The notes beneath the pieces are model-generated. The model searched no databases, was not told the DNA's origin, and worked only from the letters and a program-made list of their open reading frames with translations. Below are positions 50,965-59,406 of a stretch of 64,000 bases of DNA, one piece after another. Source of the DNA: Acidobacteriota bacterium (GTDB lineage: Bacteria; Acidobacteriota; Blastocatellia; RBC074). The position numbers were made by a program, and so were the translations under genes. The stretch covers positions 1-64,000 of the forward strand of contig JAFDVI010000035.1 of assembly GCA_018269055.1 (NCBI GenBank), in the 5' to 3' direction. Within the stretch, counting starts at the first letter, position 1, and every line of letters starts with the position of its first letter.

Positions 50965-52033
50965 TGTGGTCGGCAGTTTGTTACGTCCCGCGTACCTGAA
51001 AGAAGCGCGCGCCGATTACAAGGCAGGAAAGATTTCAGCCCAAGCCTTCAAACAAATTGAAGACCGCGCCGTGGACGAAGCCGTCGCCTTGCAGGAACGC
51101 GTCGGGCTGGCTGTCGTTACTGACGGCGAAATGCGCCGCTATGCCTTTTACGGGCATTTGATTGACGCTGTCGAAGGTTTTGACAAATACGGCGGCTGGG
51201 CAATTCCCTTTCGCGACGAATCAGGCGAAGAACTGGTCTTGCAGCGTCCGGTCGTGGTTTCCAAACTCAGCCGCAAACGTCATCTCTGTTCCGAAGAGTT
51301 CACTTACCTGCGGGCAAAAACCACAGCAACGCCCAAAGTCACTTTCATCAGTGCGCAACAGGCTGCGGCGTATTATGACGCCGAAAAATCCAAAGGCGCT
51401 TATGCGACGGTGGATGCGTATCTGGCTGATCTGGTGGATATTTTGCGCGGTGAAATCGAAGAGCTGATTCGGCTGGGTTGCACCTATATTCAGATTGATT
51501 CTCCGCAATACACTGCGCTGCTCGATCCCAAATTACGCGATGGGTATCGCCAACGCGGAAACGATCCGGATCGGCTGCTCGATTTGGCCATCGAAATGGA
51601 CAACGCCATTATTGGTAAACACGCGGACATCATCTTTGGACTGCATCTTTGTCGAGGCAATAATCAAAGCAAGTTTTACGCGGAGGGCGATTATGCGCCA
51701 ATTACCAAGGTCTTCAGCAAAACGAACTTCAATCGCTTTCTGCTGGAATTTGATGATGCGCGCTCCGGCGGCTTTGAGCCGCTGGCAGAAGTGCCCGACG
51801 ACCGCGCCGTCGTGTTAGGACTGATCAGCTCCAAAAAATCTGCGCTGGAAACCAAAGAAGAATTGAAGCGCCGCATCATCAAGGCTTCGCAGTATATTTC
51901 GCTGGAACGGTTGGCATTGAGTCCGCAATGTGGATTTGCTTCGACGATGGAAGGAAATCTGCTGACTGAATTTGATCAGGAAGCCAAACTGCGCCTTGTG
52001 GTGGAAACTGCGCGCGAAGTTTGGAGTGTTTGA
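50948..52033 (+). CDS. MetE-like cobalamin-independent methyltransferase domain protein
   Basis: A 361-residue protein of the methionine synthase II (MetE) C-terminal/UROD superfamily, half the size of full MetE. GSLLRPAYLKEA, RLGCTYIQIDSPQYTALL, GLHLCRGNNQSKF and ALSPQCGFAST keep the MetE zinc ligands: His and Cys of HLC and Cys of PQCGF. In full MetE this half makes methionine from methyltetrahydrofolate and homocysteine. Here, in an aromatic cluster, it could take methyl groups from methoxylated phenols or from folate. That is inference. It overlaps the gene before it by 17 bases; GGAG lies six bases before the ATG. Confidence 0.85.
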   Translation: MNPRTDVVGSLLRPAYLKEARADYKAGKISAQAFKQIEDRAVDEAVALQERVGLAVVTDGEMRRYAFYGHLIDAVEGFDKYGGWAIPFRDESGEELVLQRPVVVSKLSRKRHLCSEEFTYLRAKTTATPKVTFISAQQAAAYYDAEKSKGAYATVDAYLADLVDILRGEIEELIRLGCTYIQIDSPQYTALLDPKLRDGYRQRGNDPDRLLDLAIEMDNAIIGKHADIIFGLHLCRGNNQSKFYAEGDYAPITKVFSKTNFNRFLLEFDDARSGGFEPLAEVPDDRAVVLGLISSKKSALETKEELKRRIIKASQYISLERLALSPQCGFASTMEGNLLTEFDQEAKLRLVVETAREVWSV

Positions 52034-52058
52034 CATTAACAACAGAGGAACAATCATC

Positions 52059-52754
52059 ATGGCTGACGAAGAAAGAATCATTCGAAACACAGAAGAAGAT
52101 CAAGCTTGGGCCGACCTGCTTTCGCCAATGCGCCGCAACTTCATCATCGGCGCTGGCATAACAGCGGCAGGGCTGACTGTCGCCAACATTGAGGCTGACG
52201 GACAGGAAATCACTGCGCCTGGAAATTTAAGCTTCAAACCGATTGTGCCGCCGCCCGATATCGGCAAAAGTCCGTGGGGATATGAAACCTATAAGGAGCC
52301 GACAGCTCGCCCATTGAGCGTGCGTCCCGGCGAAGAGCGCAGCTTACCAAAACAGCCTCGCCCATACACCGACATCAAAAGCTACCATGCACATTTTTAT
52401 TTTGACGAAGACACCTATGAAAAAGCTGCGCTGATTCGTAAATGGTCGGCTGAGCGATTCCCTGTGGAGCTGGGGAATTGGAATCTGGAACCACGTGGCC
52501 CACACGTGACGCCATCGTTTTACTTTGGCTTCACCAACGATTTGCTGCCGATCATTGTGCCGTGGTTGCAACTCAATAGCCTGGGATTGACCATTCTGCT
52601 TCATCCCAACACAGATAATCCGCGCGCTGATCACCTGTATTACACTTTGTGGGTAAATCGTTCGCAGCCCGTTAACGCCTACAACATGCCCAAACAAGCG
52701 AACGTGGAAAAGATTTTCCCGAATACCAAACCTACGGTGAAACTGGAAGTCTAA
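52059..52754 (+). CDS. Tat-exported DOPA 4,5-dioxygenase-like protein
   Basis: A 231-residue protein. The N-terminal part holds MRRNFIIGAGITAAGLT, with twin arginines followed by a hydrophobic stretch, so Tat export is likely. The main domain has YHAHFYFDEDTYEKA, GPHVTPSFYFGF and LLHPNTDNPRADHLYYTLW, the DOPA 4,5-dioxygenase pattern with its metal-binding His. The family cleaves catechol-type compounds extradiol; the usual members are not exported. It is the last gene of the cluster, followed by a hairpin. The substrate could be a catechol or galloyl compound in the periplasm. Confidence 0.8.
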   Translation: MADEERIIRNTEEDQAWADLLSPMRRNFIIGAGITAAGLTVANIEADGQEITAPGNLSFKPIVPPPDIGKSPWGYETYKEPTARPLSVRPGEERSLPKQPRPYTDIKSYHAHFYFDEDTYEKAALIRKWSAERFPVELGNWNLEPRGPHVTPSFYFGFTNDLLPIIVPWLQLNSLGLTILLHPNTDNPRADHLYYTLWVNRSQPVNAYNMPKQANVEKIFPNTKPTVKLEV

Positions 52755-52759
52755 TTGCC

Positions 52760-52826
52760 AATGTCGGCAGCAAGTCCCCAAGCGTGCCCGCTAACGACCA
52801 GTCCTTGTGAAGCTGCTGCCGACATT
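52760..52826 (+). terminator. Hairpin after the aromatic cluster
   Basis: AATGTCGGCAGCA (52760-52772) and TGCTGCCGACATT (52814-52826) form a perfect 13-base stem with a 41-base loop, followed by TTGCAATTTCTC. The long loop makes it an unusual terminator, but it is in the expected place and could work for the convergent gene as well. Confidence 0.55.
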
Positions 52827-52870
52827 TTGCAATTTCTCTTTTGAGTATTATTCCGCGCGACTCGTTCTAG

Positions 52871-53329
52871 TTAATGGTTCGCTGCAAAATTCAACCTGAT
52901 GTTGTGCTCCAGGAATGCCTTCAGCCCAGCCAGCACCTGACAAAAGCCTTGCGTCGAACCAACCACCTTTTTGAAAAGCCCGTCTTCATCGTCTGCAAAA
53001 TCAGCGTATGTGATGCTGACGAAGGTTGTGCCATCTTCCTGTGGGGCAAATCGCCACTCCACTGTGGTTGGATTGTGGTGCCCGGGCCATTCAAGAACAA
53101 TGCGCCGATTCAATTCTATGGCTTTTGCCGTCACCGGAATTGAAATGCCATACATTTCCCAATCCCATTGAACCTGCTTCCCTGCCTCCAGTCTTCCGCT
53201 GCTTTTGGTGAACCAGAATTTTGTTGTGATGTCCGGGTTCACAAATGCCTCAAACACATCTGCAACTGGTTTACGAATGTGTCTCCCAGTTTTTGTGATC
53301 GGCACTTGTTTGAGATGAAGATTTTCCAT
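52871..53329 (-). CDS. SRPBCC/AHSA1 (Aha1-like) domain protein
   Basis: A 152-residue START-like protein: KPVADVFEAFVNPDITTKFWFT, GKQVQWDWEMYGISIPV, ELNRRIVLEWPGH and the C-terminal helix region GSTQGFCQVLAGLKAFL. These bind hydrophobic ligands or act as stress proteins, and in many bacteria they are encoded with ArsR regulators, which I do not see here. AAGGAG lies six bases before the ATG at 53329; a TTG at 53374 is in frame but has no support. Confidence 0.82.
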   Translation of the reverse strand: MENLHLKQVPITKTGRHIRKPVADVFEAFVNPDITTKFWFTKSSGRLEAGKQVQWDWEMYGISIPVTAKAIELNRRIVLEWPGHHNPTTVEWRFAPQEDGTTFVSITYADFADDEDGLFKKVVGSTQGFCQVLAGLKAFLEHNIRLNFAANH

Positions 53330-53885
53330 ACGAACTCCTTCAAGGAGCGAACGTCGGGAAGACGTTACCACCAAGTCAACTTTGCAATTCGCATCTTGCT
53401 CGCCATTCAGTGGATTCTTACGCCTTGAACTATGGCAATTGGTATTCCTGACAAAATAGCAGTCGTTTTACGAGAGAAATTCGAAATACCAGCCGTAAAA
53501 ATCATTCGTTTTCCGCATTGGTCAAAATCATTGATTCTGTATTGGTTCAAGGCAGGTGTTTTGCGGCAATACACCATCCTTTCCATCATGTTTGATTGAG
53601 AAGTCAAAGAAGGAAGAGACCGACAAGGGCTGTTTCAGATTTCTCGGTAGGAAGAAATTGCTTCAGAACACCGCCGATACGAATTCATTCTGTTGCAACC
53701 GACCCAGCTCGCATCGCCGACTCAACGGCATTCAGGGCACTTGAACTGCCCTCCGCAGAATCGGCATCCCGTTTGCACAACAGACTCTGAGCAGACTTTG
53801 AGCAAACCTCTAAACAAGTTTGGCACTTTGTTCCGACAAGCCGGTTTTGCTCATCCATGAAAACCTTAATTTCGGAGAACTGAGT
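53330..53885. other. Gap of 556 bases without a supportable gene
   Basis: This divergent intergenic region is more AT-rich than the rest of the window. Small frames on both strands have no recognisable protein. I found no clear -10/-35 pair, repeat or stable hairpin. It should hold the promoters for the AHSA1 gene and for the trehalose/glycogen group; remains of the missing part of glgX were looked for and not seen. Confidence 0.5.
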
Positions 53886-54182
53886 ATGAAAGCGAAAGAG
53901 AAAAATGATGAATTGCTAGCTGAGGTAGCAACGGCCAAACAGTCTGTCAGACCGGACGGTCTGGCGGCTGATTCCTTGTCGCAAATTCAGCGTCGCGCGT
54001 ATCAACTCTGGCAGGAGCGCGGTGGAATTGGCGGACGTGAGTTGGACGATTGGCTGCAAGCTGAGGCTGAAATCAAGGCTGCGCTTGGGCCGCCTGAAAA
54101 GGGTCAACCGGCACCCGCAAAACAACAAACGAAACAACAGACCAGACAGCCCCGTTACAACAAGCACGCAACAGCCGACTGA
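53886..54182 (+). CDS. DUF2934 protein
   Basis: A 98-residue protein with the DUF2934 motif IQRRAYQLWQERGGIGGREL followed by DDWLQAEAEI, then a Gln/Lys-rich tail. The function is unknown; the family is common in Acidobacteriota and Proteobacteria and often lies near glycogen and trehalose genes. Start at 53886, GGAG nine bases upstream. The next frame begins four bases after the stop. Confidence 0.78.
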   Translation: MKAKEKNDELLAEVATAKQSVRPDGLAADSLSQIQRRAYQLWQERGGIGGRELDDWLQAEAEIKAALGPPEKGQPAPAKQQTKQQTRQPRYNKHATAD

Positions 54183-54185
54183 AGG

Positions 54186-54698
54186 TTGGCGACTCATCAT
54201 CAGGACAACGAATTGTCATGGCTGAACTGGGATTTGGATGATAGCCAAATTCAGCTTCGCGAATTTACGCGCTTCGTCATACGGTTATTTCACGAACAAC
54301 CCGTGTTGCGCCGCCGGAAATTTTTCCAGGGGTGCAGGATTCGCGGTTCGGAAGTCGCCGATTTGGCGTGGTTCCGGCCCGACGGCGAAATGAATGATGA
54401 AGATTGGGATGATCCCTTGCGTGCCTGTTTGGGATTGCGGTTGGCCGGCGATGCGATTGACGAAGCGGATCGGCGCGGGAATTCCATTCAAGGCGACACT
54501 CTGTTGTTGCTGCTGAATGGTCATCACGAATCACACGTCTTCACGCTGCCTGCGCATCGCGAAGACGTCGAATGGGGACTGTTGCCTGATACGCAGTATG
54601 CACTGGGACAGCCCGTCCATCCCGGACGGTTTCAAAGAGGAGAGGTTTATCCAATGGAGTCGCGTTCGCTGGCGCTCTTGGTTCAGCGAACAAAATAA
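54186..54698 (+). pseudogene. C-terminal remnant of glycogen debranching enzyme GlgX
   Basis: 170 residues aligning with the last part of GlgX: QDNELSWLNWDL, LREFTRFVIRLFHEQPVLRR, KFFQGCRIRGSEV, LAWFRPDGEMNDEDWDDP and LLLLLNGHHE. Full GlgX has about 700 residues; the whole catalytic barrel is missing upstream, and the remaining end begins near the QDNE stretch after the active site. A TTG start can be drawn at 54186, but no Shine-Dalgarno site supports it. The remnant keeps an intact frame, so a translated C-terminal domain cannot be excluded. The loss fits the debranching enzyme kept downstream. Confidence 0.75.
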
Positions 54699-54714
54699 CT
54701 GATCCTATCGGCCT

Positions 54715-56667
54715 ATGAACAAAACAATGCCAAGTCGCCGTATGCATGTTGGAGCCGAGGTAACACCGCAAGGAGTTCATGTTCGCGTTTGGGCGCCGTT
54801 GCGCCATACGGTCGAAGTCGTTCTGGAAGATCAAGCGCAGCCGCAAGCGTTTGAGTTGCAGGCAGAACCGGATGGATATCTTTCCGGCTTGATTGCCCCG
54901 GCCAAAGCAGGCACGCGCTACTGGTTTCGGCTTGATGGTGGGAACCTGTTTCCCGATCCCGCTTCGCGTTTTCAGCCTGATGGGCCTCACGGGCCGTCTC
55001 AAGTCATAGACCCAAACAATTTTCAATGGACTGATGCAGAGTGGCCGGGCGTCAAAATCCACGGGCAGGTCATTTATGAACTTCACCTGGGTACGTTTAC
55101 GCCAGAGGGCACGTTTGCCGCTGCCGCCCGTGAACTGCAGGAGTTGGCCGATTGGGGGGTGACGGTGATTGAGTTGATGCCGATTGCCGAATTTCCGGGC
55201 AAATTTGGTTGGGGATACGACGGCGTGAATTTGTTTGCTCCAGCGCACATTTACGGCACGCCGGATGATCTGCGTCGCTTCATTGATCAAGCGCACGCCG
55301 TCGGTTTGGGCGTCATTCTGGATGTCGTTTACAACCATCTGGGGCCGGACGGCAATTACCTATCTCAATTCTCGACGGATTATTTTTCGAAGAAACACAA
55401 GACTGATTGGGGCGAAGCGATCAATTTCGACGGCGAAAACAGCTCCTTTGTCCGCGACTATTACATCGCCAATGCCGCTTACTGGATTGACGAATTTCAT
55501 TTTGACGGCTTTCGGTTCGACGCGACGCAAAACATTTATGACGACTGCAAGGATCACATTCTGGCGGCTATTGCTCGTAAAGCTCGCGCCGCCGCCAAAA
55601 ATCGTTCGATCATCCTGATTGGCGAAAACGAACCGCAACTGGTCAAACTGGTTCAATCGCCCGAACGCGGAGGTTACGGATTGGATGCATTATGGAACGA
55701 CGATTTTCACCACAGCGCGATGGTCGCGTTGACCGGACGCAGCGAAGCCTACTACACGGATTATCTCGGCAGACCGCAGGAATTCATTTCCGCTGTCAAA
55801 TATGGGTATTTGTATCAGGGGCAATGGTACCGATGGCATAGACATCGGCGTGGAACTTCGGATTTGAGCTTGCCGCCAACGGCGTATGTCACATTCATCC
55901 AGAATCACGATCAGGTCGCGAATTCGGGCAAAAGCGAACGATGCCATGCGCTGGCCAATCCCGGACAATACCGTGCGATGACGGCCTTGACCTTGCTCGC
56001 GCCCGGAACGCCGATGTTATTTCAGGGCCAGGAATTCGCGGCTTCGCAACCGTTTTATTACTTCGCCGATCACGAACCGGAACTGGCCAAACTGGTTTTC
56101 GCCGGACGCAACAAAGAGCTTGCGCAATTCCGTTCGCTGGCGACACCCGAAGCGCAGTCCTATTTGCGCGACCCCGCAGACCCGCAAACTTTCGAACTGT
56201 GCAAACTCGATTTTGCCGAACGCAAAACTCACAAAGGGATCTACCAAATGCACCGCGATCTGTTGAAGTTGCGGCGCAATGACAGAGCGTTCAGCGCACA
56301 ACGACGCGGAGGCGTGGATGGCGCGGTATTGTCCGACAGAGCCTTCGTATTGCGCTTTTTCGGTGGAGGGATCGAAACGCCGAATCCATTGGACGACCGG
56401 TTGTTGATTATCAATTTGGGCAGGGATTTGATTCTGAACCCGGCGCCGGAACCGTTGCTGGCGCCACCAGTCGAACATGGATGGAAAGCGTTGTGGTCCA
56501 GCGAAAATCCGCGGTATGGCGGGTTGGGAACGCCGCCACTGGAAACGACTGAAAATTGGTTGATCCCAGGCTATGCCGCGATCGTGTTGCGTCCGACTCA
56601 TTACAGCGAATTGGCTGAAGAATCGCTTGCGCATCCGAATGTCATCCATCCCCCGGAGGAGGAATAG
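54715..56667 (+). CDS. treZ: Malto-oligosyltrehalose trehalohydrolase
   Basis: A 650-residue GH13 protein. An N-terminal beta domain (RVWAPLRHTVEVVLED) comes before the barrel; DVVYNHLGPDGNYL is conserved region I; GFRFDATQNI contains the nucleophile D269; ILIGENEPQ has the acid E304; TFIQNHDQVANSG is region IV. TreZ frees trehalose from maltooligosyltrehalose made by TreY, which is not in the window. The C-terminal beta domain ends normally. It starts 16 bases after the GlgX remnant, and the debranching gene follows 10 bases after it. Confidence 0.92.
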   Translation: MNKTMPSRRMHVGAEVTPQGVHVRVWAPLRHTVEVVLEDQAQPQAFELQAEPDGYLSGLIAPAKAGTRYWFRLDGGNLFPDPASRFQPDGPHGPSQVIDPNNFQWTDAEWPGVKIHGQVIYELHLGTFTPEGTFAAAARELQELADWGVTVIELMPIAEFPGKFGWGYDGVNLFAPAHIYGTPDDLRRFIDQAHAVGLGVILDVVYNHLGPDGNYLSQFSTDYFSKKHKTDWGEAINFDGENSSFVRDYYIANAAYWIDEFHFDGFRFDATQNIYDDCKDHILAAIARKARAAAKNRSIILIGENEPQLVKLVQSPERGGYGLDALWNDDFHHSAMVALTGRSEAYYTDYLGRPQEFISAVKYGYLYQGQWYRWHRHRRGTSDLSLPPTAYVTFIQNHDQVANSGKSERCHALANPGQYRAMTALTLLAPGTPMLFQGQEFAASQPFYYFADHEPELAKLVFAGRNKELAQFRSLATPEAQSYLRDPADPQTFELCKLDFAERKTHKGIYQMHRDLLKLRRNDRAFSAQRRGGVDGAVLSDRAFVLRFFGGGIETPNPLDDRLLIINLGRDLILNPAPEPLLAPPVEHGWKALWSSENPRYGGLGTPPLETTENWLIPGYAAIVLRPTHYSELAEESLAHPNVIHPPEEE

Positions 56668-56677
56668 GAGGAAAGGA

Positions 56678-58753
56678 ATGAGGACAAACAAAATTGAGCG
56701 CCGCCTGGTTTGGCCGGGTAAAAACGAAGTGGATGGATTTCTAACCCAGGAATGGTTGGTGACCAACGCCCTTGGCGGGTACGCATCCGGAACGCTGGTT
56801 GGCGTTCCGACGCGGCGATTCCACGGCCTGCTCATCGCCTCTCTGCCCGCGCCGTTGGGGCGAATCATGATGCTCAATCATTTGATTGAGACGGTGAAAC
56901 TGGACAACGACGCAACATTTCAACTGGGGGGAGAAGAACAAACCGACGGACTCAAATTGCCGGGCGCAAAGTATCTGGCCGAATTCAAACTGGAAGCGGG
57001 ATTGCCCGTCTGGAGGTATGAATTTGGTGAGGTGGCGCTGGAAAAACGTGTTTTCATGCCGCATTCCCAAAACACGACTTACATCAATTATCGTTTGTTG
57101 GCAGGCCCACCGGCGCGTTTGCGCCTGCGCCCATATATCTACTTCCGGCCACACGAAGGTTTGGTGAGCGAAGCCCTGCCCGATGAACCTTATGTCCTGA
57201 CTATCATCGGCGAATGCTGTGAGATTTCCGCGCGATTGGCAGGGCAACTGGGATTCCACGGAAACGGAATCCAAACCAACCTGCCTGCCCTGAAGTTAAA
57301 GCTCGATGGGGAGAAGGCGGCTCTGACGCTGGATCGCGGGGTTCTCAAGGATATTTATTATCGTGTCGAAGCAACGCGGGGGTATGACTCACACGGGTTG
57401 TTGTGGAGTCCGGGATATTTCACCGCGGAACTATCACACGATCGTGACATGACACTGATTGCCTCGACAGAAGAATGGACGACTGTACAGGCGCTGACAC
57501 CGGCCACAGCATTAAATGCCGAACACATGCGACGCACTCGATTGCTTTCCGCCGCCAGCCCCTCTGCACAAGAAGGAATGGGCGCTGAACTTGTGCTTGC
57601 CGCAGATCAGTTCGTCATCATGCCTGAAGGCCGCAGCGAAGAAGCGGCTCGCGTTCGAGCCGCAGGTGATGAAGTTCGTACGGTAATTGCCGGGTATCAT
57701 TGGTTCACCGATTGGGGGCGCGATACGATGATTTCGCTGGAAGGATTGACACTCACCACAGGGCGATATGCCGAAGCCGGTTGGATCTTGCGCACCTTCT
57801 CCCATTACGTCCGCAATGGATTGATTCCCAATATGTTTCCCGAAGGTCGGAACGAGGGACTGTACCATACGGCAGATGCGACGCTCCGGTTTTTTCAGGC
57901 ACTGGAACGGTACCTGCTGGCCACAAACGACCGCGAAACGCTGCGGGAAATCTTGCCGACGTTGCAAAGCATCATCGCTTTTCACCTCAAAGGGACGCGG
58001 TTTGGCATCGGCGTTGATCCCCAGGATGGATTGTTGAAGCAAGGCGAGGAGGGGTATCAACTGACCTGGATGGATGCAAAAGTGGACGACTGGGTCGTGA
58101 CTCCGCGCCGTGGCAAAGCCGTCGAAATCAACGCGCTCTGGTATAACGCGCTGCGATTGCTTGAAGGTTGGTTGAAGGAAGAGGGCGAGTCGCAGGCCGC
58201 ACAACAGATTTCCCAATACGCTGAGCACGCGTGCCAATCATTCAACAAGCGCTTTTGGTATGCTGCTGGCAACTACCTTTACGATGTGGTTGACGGCGAA
58301 AACGGCGACGATGCAGCCTGTCGCCCCAATCAGCTTCTCTCTTTTTCGCTCACGCATCCGGTTCTGGATCATAAACGCTGGCAATCAGTGCTGGAGGTCG
58401 TGCGCCAGAAATTGCTGACCCCCGTGGGCTTGCGTTCTCTGGCTCCGGGCCATCCGGATTACAAACCAACTTATGACGGCGACTTGCGTTCGCGCGACGC
58501 GGCCTATCATCAAGGCACGGTTTGGGCTTGGTTGATCGGCCCATTCATTGACGCCTGGATGCGCGTTTACCCCACAGACACAGATGGGAAGCAAAAATTG
58601 CTCGCCGGATTTGAGCCGCATTTGAATGAAGCTTGCATCGGTTCCATCAGCGAGGTCTTCGATGCCGAAGGGCGTTACACGCCTCGCGGCTGCGCAGCCC
58701 AGGCTTGGAGTGTTGCAGAAGTGTTGCGCTGCTGGGTGAAAACCGGCCCGTAA
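56678..58753 (+). CDS. Amylo-alpha-1,6-glucosidase family glycogen debranching enzyme
   Basis: A 691-residue GDE C-terminal-type protein. EWLVTNALGGYASGTLVGVPTRR starts the N-terminal beta domain; GYHWFTDWGRDTMISLEG is the conserved block of the (alpha/alpha)6 barrel, and WMDAKVDDWVVTPRRGKAVEINALWYN is the active region with its acidic residues. It removes single alpha-1,6 glucose branches. With TreZ it suggests glycogen breakdown toward trehalose. AGGAGG lies seven bases before the ATG at 56678; a longer frame overlaps treZ. Confidence 0.9.
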   Translation: MRTNKIERRLVWPGKNEVDGFLTQEWLVTNALGGYASGTLVGVPTRRFHGLLIASLPAPLGRIMMLNHLIETVKLDNDATFQLGGEEQTDGLKLPGAKYLAEFKLEAGLPVWRYEFGEVALEKRVFMPHSQNTTYINYRLLAGPPARLRLRPYIYFRPHEGLVSEALPDEPYVLTIIGECCEISARLAGQLGFHGNGIQTNLPALKLKLDGEKAALTLDRGVLKDIYYRVEATRGYDSHGLLWSPGYFTAELSHDRDMTLIASTEEWTTVQALTPATALNAEHMRRTRLLSAASPSAQEGMGAELVLAADQFVIMPEGRSEEAARVRAAGDEVRTVIAGYHWFTDWGRDTMISLEGLTLTTGRYAEAGWILRTFSHYVRNGLIPNMFPEGRNEGLYHTADATLRFFQALERYLLATNDRETLREILPTLQSIIAFHLKGTRFGIGVDPQDGLLKQGEEGYQLTWMDAKVDDWVVTPRRGKAVEINALWYNALRLLEGWLKEEGESQAAQQISQYAEHACQSFNKRFWYAAGNYLYDVVDGENGDDAACRPNQLLSFSLTHPVLDHKRWQSVLEVVRQKLLTPVGLRSLAPGHPDYKPTYDGDLRSRDAAYHQGTVWAWLIGPFIDAWMRVYPTDTDGKQKLLAGFEPHLNEACIGSISEVFDAEGRYTPRGCAAQAWSVAEVLRCWVKTGP

Positions 58754-58763
58754 ACCACTAAAA

Positions 58764-59378
58764 TCATTGCACGGAGCCAATCAGCCCGGCGTCAAACAGT
58801 CTGCGATCCAGCCTGCGCCGTTTGCGAGTCATCGCCACGTCCATCACAGGAAAATGCGGCACGGTATAAAAGTAATCGCCGATTTCGAACAAATCCGCTT
58901 CCGCAATCATCCAGCGGATTCGGTCAAAGCGGCTCACGTTCACAGGCCGTGAAAATTCGCGCAGCGTCAATTCGCCTTTCAAATTGTAGTAATGCGCAAA
59001 ATACGACATCACCAATTCACGGACAGTTCGATACACGGGTTCGCGGAATCGCAAGCCGGAATAGTTCGATTTGGCAATCGCTCCCCAACAACCGTCTTGC
59101 TGAAACACGGCCAGCAAATGATCGTCATCGCGCACCGCCACCAAATCCACGATCAACGGCGGATGGCCGAGCATTCTTAAAGCCGCCGCCGCGAAGTACG
59201 CGCCTTCGGCGCAATGCGCCAGCCGGTCGCGAAGCACGCGCCGAGGGCTGCGGCAGGTTTCGCCTTCTTTTTCCTTGTTGTACCCAACTTCATCGTCCAG
59301 AAAGCGCTGAATCTTTTGCGGCGTCGAAAGCTTTCGGAAAACAGCCAATTCCTGTTTCTCAAAACCAAAATTCTTCAT
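58764..59378 (-). CDS. Transglutaminase-like protein of unknown function
   Basis: A 204-residue protein. LAHCAEGAYFAAAALRMLGHP has a Cys at a helix start like the nucleophile of transglutaminase-like folds, and VRDDDHLLAVFQQDGCWG supplies a His and an Asp. STPQKIQRFLDDEVGYN at the N-terminus and GELTLREFSRP near the end are conserved family blocks I recognise without a named function. No signal peptide. It lies 28 bases after the sulfatase gene on the other side and is transcribed with neither the glycogen genes nor a clear partner. Confidence 0.7.
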   Translation of the reverse strand: MKNFGFEKQELAVFRKLSTPQKIQRFLDDEVGYNKEKEGETCRSPRRVLRDRLAHCAEGAYFAAAALRMLGHPPLIVDLVAVRDDDHLLAVFQQDGCWGAIAKSNYSGLRFREPVYRTVRELVMSYFAHYYNLKGELTLREFSRPVNVSRFDRIRWMIAEADLFEIGDYFYTVPHFPVMDVAMTRKRRRLDRRLFDAGLIGSVQ

Positions 59379-59406
59379 GCACTCCTTGCTTCGTGGAAGA
59401 AAACTC

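Noticed and set aside
50948..52033. Full methionine synthase MetE
   Set aside because: Only the C-terminal half is present and the neighbours are catabolic, so the biosynthetic name is not justified.
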